Made by a program: the position numbers and the translations under genes. A model generated the notes under the pieces. The model saw nothing but the letters and a program-made list of their open reading frames with translations, was not told the DNA's origin and did not search any database. From Rhodobacter sp. (lineage in GTDB: Bacteria > Pseudomonadota > Alphaproteobacteria > Rhodobacterales > Rhodobacteraceae), in the NCBI GenBank assembly GCA_022824145.1, contig JAJEAY010000217.1, positions 1-47,985 on the forward strand: a stretch of 47,985 bases of DNA. The letters run 5' to 3'. Of the stretch, positions 44,657 through 47,985 are shown piece after piece (the first letter of the stretch is position 1; each line of letters begins with the position of its first letter).

Positions 44657-46297
44657 TCAAACGCATTCAGGAACGGCCCCCCTGCCATCACAGATCTGAC
44701 GCGTTTCGACAAAAGTGAAGCAGCTGTACATGCGCTGTACCAGCTTGATCTTCGCGTCACTCATGCCAGGTTCCATGGGCTTCGAAAGCTCCTTCAGCAA
44801 GGCTTGCTGTCCGGCTTCGATCTCCGAAACCTCATGAACCGTCCCAAATCTCAGCGCCTTCTCCATCTTCCGTGCCATTTCCTCGTTCCGGGTTCCGGCC
44901 GACGCAATCACCGCTCTTGCAACGACCGTTTCCAGATCGTTGGGAACCACGCCGTTACGTGACAGAAGCTCCATCCTTTCCTGGATGACCCTGTCATAGC
45001 GCTCGGACAATTCGCGGCGTGAAAAGCCCGGATGTCCCTCGAACCGGGCCCGGAATTCGAAGTCCGGAATATCGCTGATCTCCCGGGTCACCTGCACACG
45101 AAGATCTGCCTCGGCGCGGGCGCGGGCGATCGTTGAGGCGAGCTGGTCAACGGCATCCTTGGAAATGCCAGCTGTCTTTTTCGCCGCCGCAAGACCGTCG
45201 CGAACCTCCAGGCGAATTCTGCGATGGAACGCGCCATCATCCCCGGAAGGGGGTATGCGCTCTGTGAGGGCGCAGGCCAGCCGGAGTTCCCAGTCGGCAC
45301 GCTGCCGTTCCTTTTCAGCGGCACTCGTGATCATGAACCGGCCCTCCTGCAGCGCCTTCCCGATCCGGTGGAGCACGGGATTGGCCTGAATTGCCGACCG
45401 GGTTTCCGCGTTGGCCTCAAGCAAGCCCGGTTCAAGCCGACACTCGTCCAGAAATGCGTTCAGGAACGCCGTTTCCTTCGCATCGAATTCAAAAATTGGC
45501 GCCAGTCCGCGGCGGCATCGCTTGACTGACCTGTCCAGCCATGGCCCGATGCCACCGAACGCATCGAAATAGCCATCGGGAAGGCACGGCAGCAGGCTGT
45601 CCCGGATGTCCTTTTCGGATCCGTTGATCCTGTCAGAGGACACCTTCCGCCAGTCGTCGTTGGTGTTGACCATGCCATGCACCATTGCGGCAAGCTTGAT
45701 CCTCCGCCAGTCGAGCCCGTGCATCCCGACGACGGTACCCGCATCGAATAGATCCCGTCCCTTTGTGCGTGTGACGAGTGCGTTCAGCTTTCCCCCAATG
45801 ACCTCGTGGACGTCAAGCACAGGCACGTTCTTAGCTCTGTATTCGCCGAACTGAACGGAAGGGAGCCGCCGGACTTCAAAGAGCGGTATCCGCGCCTGGT
45901 AGTTGAAGTCGATGTGGAGAGAAGTTTCACCGCCAAACGCGGAAGCACACCGGAATGTCCATTTGCCCCTGCCTTTGGCTGGAGCGTTCTGAACCCGGTA
46001 TCCCTTTGCCTCCATGATGGCGATGACGCGGGACTCGAATTCGGGCTTGTCGTCCATCATCGCCGACCAGTCCGCAAAGCCGATATAGTTGATGTCAATA
46101 TCGAACGAGAGCCGTGGCAGCGGCAAGTGAAAGGCGTTGAGCGCCGTTCCACCCTTCAGCACCATGCGCGGCGCGACCACTTCGTCGGATGCGAACGCGT
46201 CGAGAACGTCAAGCAGTCGAACCGTGGTCTCCACCAATGCAGGATCATACTGCCGCTCATTTGCCAGTTCGGCGATACTGTGCCTAGTAATGTCCAT
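44657..46297 (-). CDS. AbiEii/AbiGii-family nucleotidyltransferase toxin with long C-terminal extension
   Basis: This is the toxin of an AbiE-type (type IV) toxin-antitoxin and abortive-infection system. The nucleotidyltransferase motif is clear: KGGTALNAF (48-56) and, after a short gap, RLSFDIDIN with Asp66 and Asp68. The domain continues to about residue 260 with KNVPVLDVHEVIGGKLNALVTRTKGRDLFD. The remaining 285 or so residues are helical and charged and not part of the standard AbiEii, which is usually near 300 residues. Its ATG follows the AbiEi stop with no gap (TGAATG). The family is thought to transfer nucleotides to tRNA and stop growth; that has not been shown for this variant. Confidence 0.87.
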   Translation of the reverse strand: MDITRHSIAELANERQYDPALVETTVRLLDVLDAFASDEVVAPRMVLKGGTALNAFHLPLPRLSFDIDINYIGFADWSAMMDDKPEFESRVIAIMEAKGYRVQNAPAKGRGKWTFRCASAFGGETSLHIDFNYQARIPLFEVRRLPSVQFGEYRAKNVPVLDVHEVIGGKLNALVTRTKGRDLFDAGTVVGMHGLDWRRIKLAAMVHGMVNTNDDWRKVSSDRINGSEKDIRDSLLPCLPDGYFDAFGGIGPWLDRSVKRCRRGLAPIFEFDAKETAFLNAFLDECRLEPGLLEANAETRSAIQANPVLHRIGKALQEGRFMITSAAEKERQRADWELRLACALTERIPPSGDDGAFHRRIRLEVRDGLAAAKKTAGISKDAVDQLASTIARARAEADLRVQVTREISDIPDFEFRARFEGHPGFSRRELSERYDRVIQERMELLSRNGVVPNDLETVVARAVIASAGTRNEEMARKMEKALRFGTVHEVSEIEAGQQALLKELSKPMEPGMSDAKIKLVQRMYSCFTFVETRQICDGRGAVPECV

Positions 46298-47320
46298 TCA
46301 AAACTCTAGATCCGGATCCGTGCCTTCGAACGAGGTGTCGAGCGCGTCGGGAGGAAGGTACACGCGCCAGTAGCGGTCAAACACCGCGTATCCGGGCCTG
46401 GAGAGCAGCCCATAGGGCTTCCAGCCGGGAAGCATGTCCTGCAGCCGCTCGAGCGTCAGATGCGAAACGTTCAGCTCCGAATGCCATCGCTCCAGCCACC
46501 ATCCGACGACGCCGGCAATCGAGCGGATCCCGAGGAGTTCCACGTAGTCCGCCACCTTGCGGCAATCGAAGTCATCCACGAGGTAGGGGGCGACGTTCAG
46601 GCATTCGATGACCTCGTCCCTGCCGCCGGCACGGTCGGCGCGGTGAAGCACGTCGACCAACGTCCGCTCGAAGGCCGTGACCTTCATGGGCACGCCCTCC
46701 CTTTCGACTTCGATCGTCAGGAAGTCTGTCTGGCCAGCCCGGATCAGGGATCGGTGAGGTCTGACGATGCGGCAGGTCCGGAAGGGCAGATCAACGGTAT
46801 CCGGTTGCCCCCTGCTAATGAGATGCACCGTGTTGTAGAGCGCGGTGTATGAGATTCCGAAGAGTTCCAGTGCCGTGTGGTATCCCAGCACTCCGTCCGG
46901 ACGAAGCTTGCTTGCTATGATGCAGTCCTGCACCACGAAGCGAGCCGGCGACGCATCGCTAGCAACAATGAAAACCTCCTTTGCAGCCCGCTTGACCCGG
47001 CCAGCCTCAACGTGCCGCCTGAGTAGGCTACCCACTGCTTCCGGATCCCGATGCAGGCCCAGAGCCTCCGCGAACTCCGAGCGGCTGAACACGCGGTTGG
47101 CGTCAAGAAACTTCGCCGTCCGTTCGTGCAGTTCCTGTGGAGTCGCAGCGCCCTGCCCGGCGAACACTGCGCCTGAACTTTTCCCTTTGCGCCTGGAAGC
47201 CGGGGGCACACCGGACAGGCGCGGCAGCCGGCTGGCGGCGGGCGATTGGCGGGCGGGTGGCTCCAAGTCAAGGGTTCTGTTTTCCAAGCGGTCTGAATCC
47301 AATCCTGTCCGTCTCCCCAT
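46298..47320 (-). CDS. AbiEi-family antitoxin/regulator
   Basis: This 340-residue protein is the likely antitoxin and autorepressor of the AbiE pair. The first 60 residues are polar and probably disordered. A winged-helix region (about 65-110) with FSRSEFAEALGLHRDPEAVGSLLRRHVEAGRVKRA matches the AbiEi N-terminal DNA-binding domain. The rest has the AbiEi-type pattern GVLGYHTALELFGI and MKVTAFERTLVDVLHRADRAGG. It directly precedes the toxin gene and presumably represses their shared promoter upstream of 47320. Confidence 0.85.
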   Translation of the reverse strand: MGRRTGLDSDRLENRTLDLEPPARQSPAASRLPRLSGVPPASRRKGKSSGAVFAGQGAATPQELHERTAKFLDANRVFSRSEFAEALGLHRDPEAVGSLLRRHVEAGRVKRAAKEVFIVASDASPARFVVQDCIIASKLRPDGVLGYHTALELFGISYTALYNTVHLISRGQPDTVDLPFRTCRIVRPHRSLIRAGQTDFLTIEVEREGVPMKVTAFERTLVDVLHRADRAGGRDEVIECLNVAPYLVDDFDCRKVADYVELLGIRSIAGVVGWWLERWHSELNVSHLTLERLQDMLPGWKPYGLLSRPGYAVFDRYWRVYLPPDALDTSFEGTDPDLEF

Positions 47321-47770
47321 TTCCTTGTCACCCGAAGGCTGCCGTCAAAGACCAGCTATGCGTGCAGTGCCGACAGGCACGGAATGAATTTCCGCATGGT
47401 TCCCGACCGCCCGGACACACAAGCTGTGTGCAACGTCCAGAACTGGACCCTCTTTATGTAAAGATCCTTGTATCGACCCGCCTTCCAGACCTTGATCCGC
47501 ATTCTCTTTCTATCACAGATAGTGGCACTCGTCGAATGTCTGCTTTGATCAGAATCACCATTCAATGCGGACACTGGACTGCTGCTCAGGTTTCCTCACC
47601 ATTTTCTGGAACATCGTCATCACCGAACCCGTGCGGTTTTTCGGGTGAGGAAGGCATGTTGATCAACACAAAGAATGATAAAGAACCCCTCTGACAATGA
47701 CGTGCGCATTCAGACGTTGTTTTTCACGGCTCTCCCGAATCAGGCGCACCCAATGCGTCATCGCGTAGGG
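47321..47770. other. 450 bp gap upstream of the AbiE pair
   Basis: A plus frame at 47137-47694 is open but is mostly the shadow of the AbiEi gene and resembles no family. The interval should hold the AbiE promoter. I see no convincing repeat or attachment site. Confidence 0.4.
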
Positions 47771-47985
47771 TTATGCTCCATCTGAGGCGGTCTTCAGTTC
47801 AAATGCCTTTTGGGAGTGTTTGAGCCAATTCATGGTCACGCGACCCCAGAGGTCGATGGCAGCAAGCTCATTTGTTCGACCTTTCGCTCTCCGCACCTCG
47901 TTGTCACAATCGGCCTCCAGTGCGCAAAAGACGGGAGGTTCATCGGACTCGATCTCGATTCGTTTCTTCGTCCAAACTGCTAGAT
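47771..47985 (-). CDS. 3' end of an unidentified gene, cut by the window edge
   Basis: A minus-strand frame is open from the right edge to a TAA at 47771-47773, giving a C-terminal piece of about 70 residues. It contains PPVFCALEADCDNEVRRAKGRTNELAAIDLWGRVTMNWL split across charged helices, which looks like genuine protein sequence. I do not recognise a family. Its position just beyond the AbiE pair suggests more accessory cargo. Confidence 0.45.
   Translation of the reverse strand, partial: LAVWTKKRIEIESDEPPVFCALEADCDNEVRRAKGRTNELAAIDLWGRVTMNWLKHSQKAFELKTASDGA

Noticed and set aside
44242-44760. Minus frame overlapping the end of the AbiEii gene
   Set aside because: It is out of phase with AbiEii and resembles nothing known; a frameshifted extension of AbiEii is not supported.
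1-47985. tRNA genes, CRISPR arrays and phage attachment sites
   Set aside because: I found no tRNA arm consensus, no regularly spaced repeats and no tRNA-derived direct repeat in the intergenic regions.

Overview
The window is a high-GC chromosomal segment from an alphaproteobacterium, most likely Rhodobacterales-like. The reasons are the phoR-pst-phoU-phoB layout, a class II (plant-type) DAHP synthase, a magnesium-type HemB, a Usg-family protein beside gyrA, Tat-exported TRAP binding proteins and alphaproteobacterial Pho-box spacing. Genus and species cannot be read from the sequence. I see no tRNA, rRNA, CRISPR array or intact insertion sequence.

Left part (345-11379, all minus strand): an eleven-gene train reads yicC, gmk, a gamma-carbonic anhydrase, a Cys/Met-metabolism PLP enzyme, phoR, then pstS, pstC, pstA, pstB, phoU, phoB. 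A three-unit Pho box sits just before pstS. A hairpin with a T-rich tail between pstS and pstC probably lowers permease expression relative to the binding protein.

Middle (11380-32406): a low-coding stretch leads to an AlbA-type ATP-binding protein with a long helical tail. A divergent pair follows: a GMC oxidoreductase and a zinc alcohol dehydrogenase. Then comes a tightly overlapping operon for a second, unusual succinate dehydrogenase/fumarate reductase-like complex (order B-C-D-A) and a two-subunit class I fumarase-like hydratase. A LysR regulator converges on its 3' end and diverges from a DctP-DctQ-DctM TRAP transporter. Together these look like a dedicated import, oxidation and hydration route for a C4-dicarboxylate-like compound. 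The flavoprotein lacks the histidine that normally holds FAD covalently, so the true substrate may not be succinate. Next are DAHP synthase, a GlxA-family regulator, a small coiled-coil membrane protein, a poorly coding 720 bp gap and an MFS exporter.

Right part (32407-47985): housekeeping genes (mfd, hemB, a SYLF lipoprotein, usg, gyrA) alternate with defence-type cargo. Between mfd and hemB lie an XRE-ImmA/IrrE protease gene and a PIN-domain gene. Facing them across a back-to-back promoter is a frame-shifted remnant of a CD-NTase, the cyclic-nucleotide synthase of CBASS anti-phage systems. After gyrA comes an AbiEi/AbiEii pair whose toxin carries a long C-terminal extension. The window ends inside an unidentified minus-strand gene.
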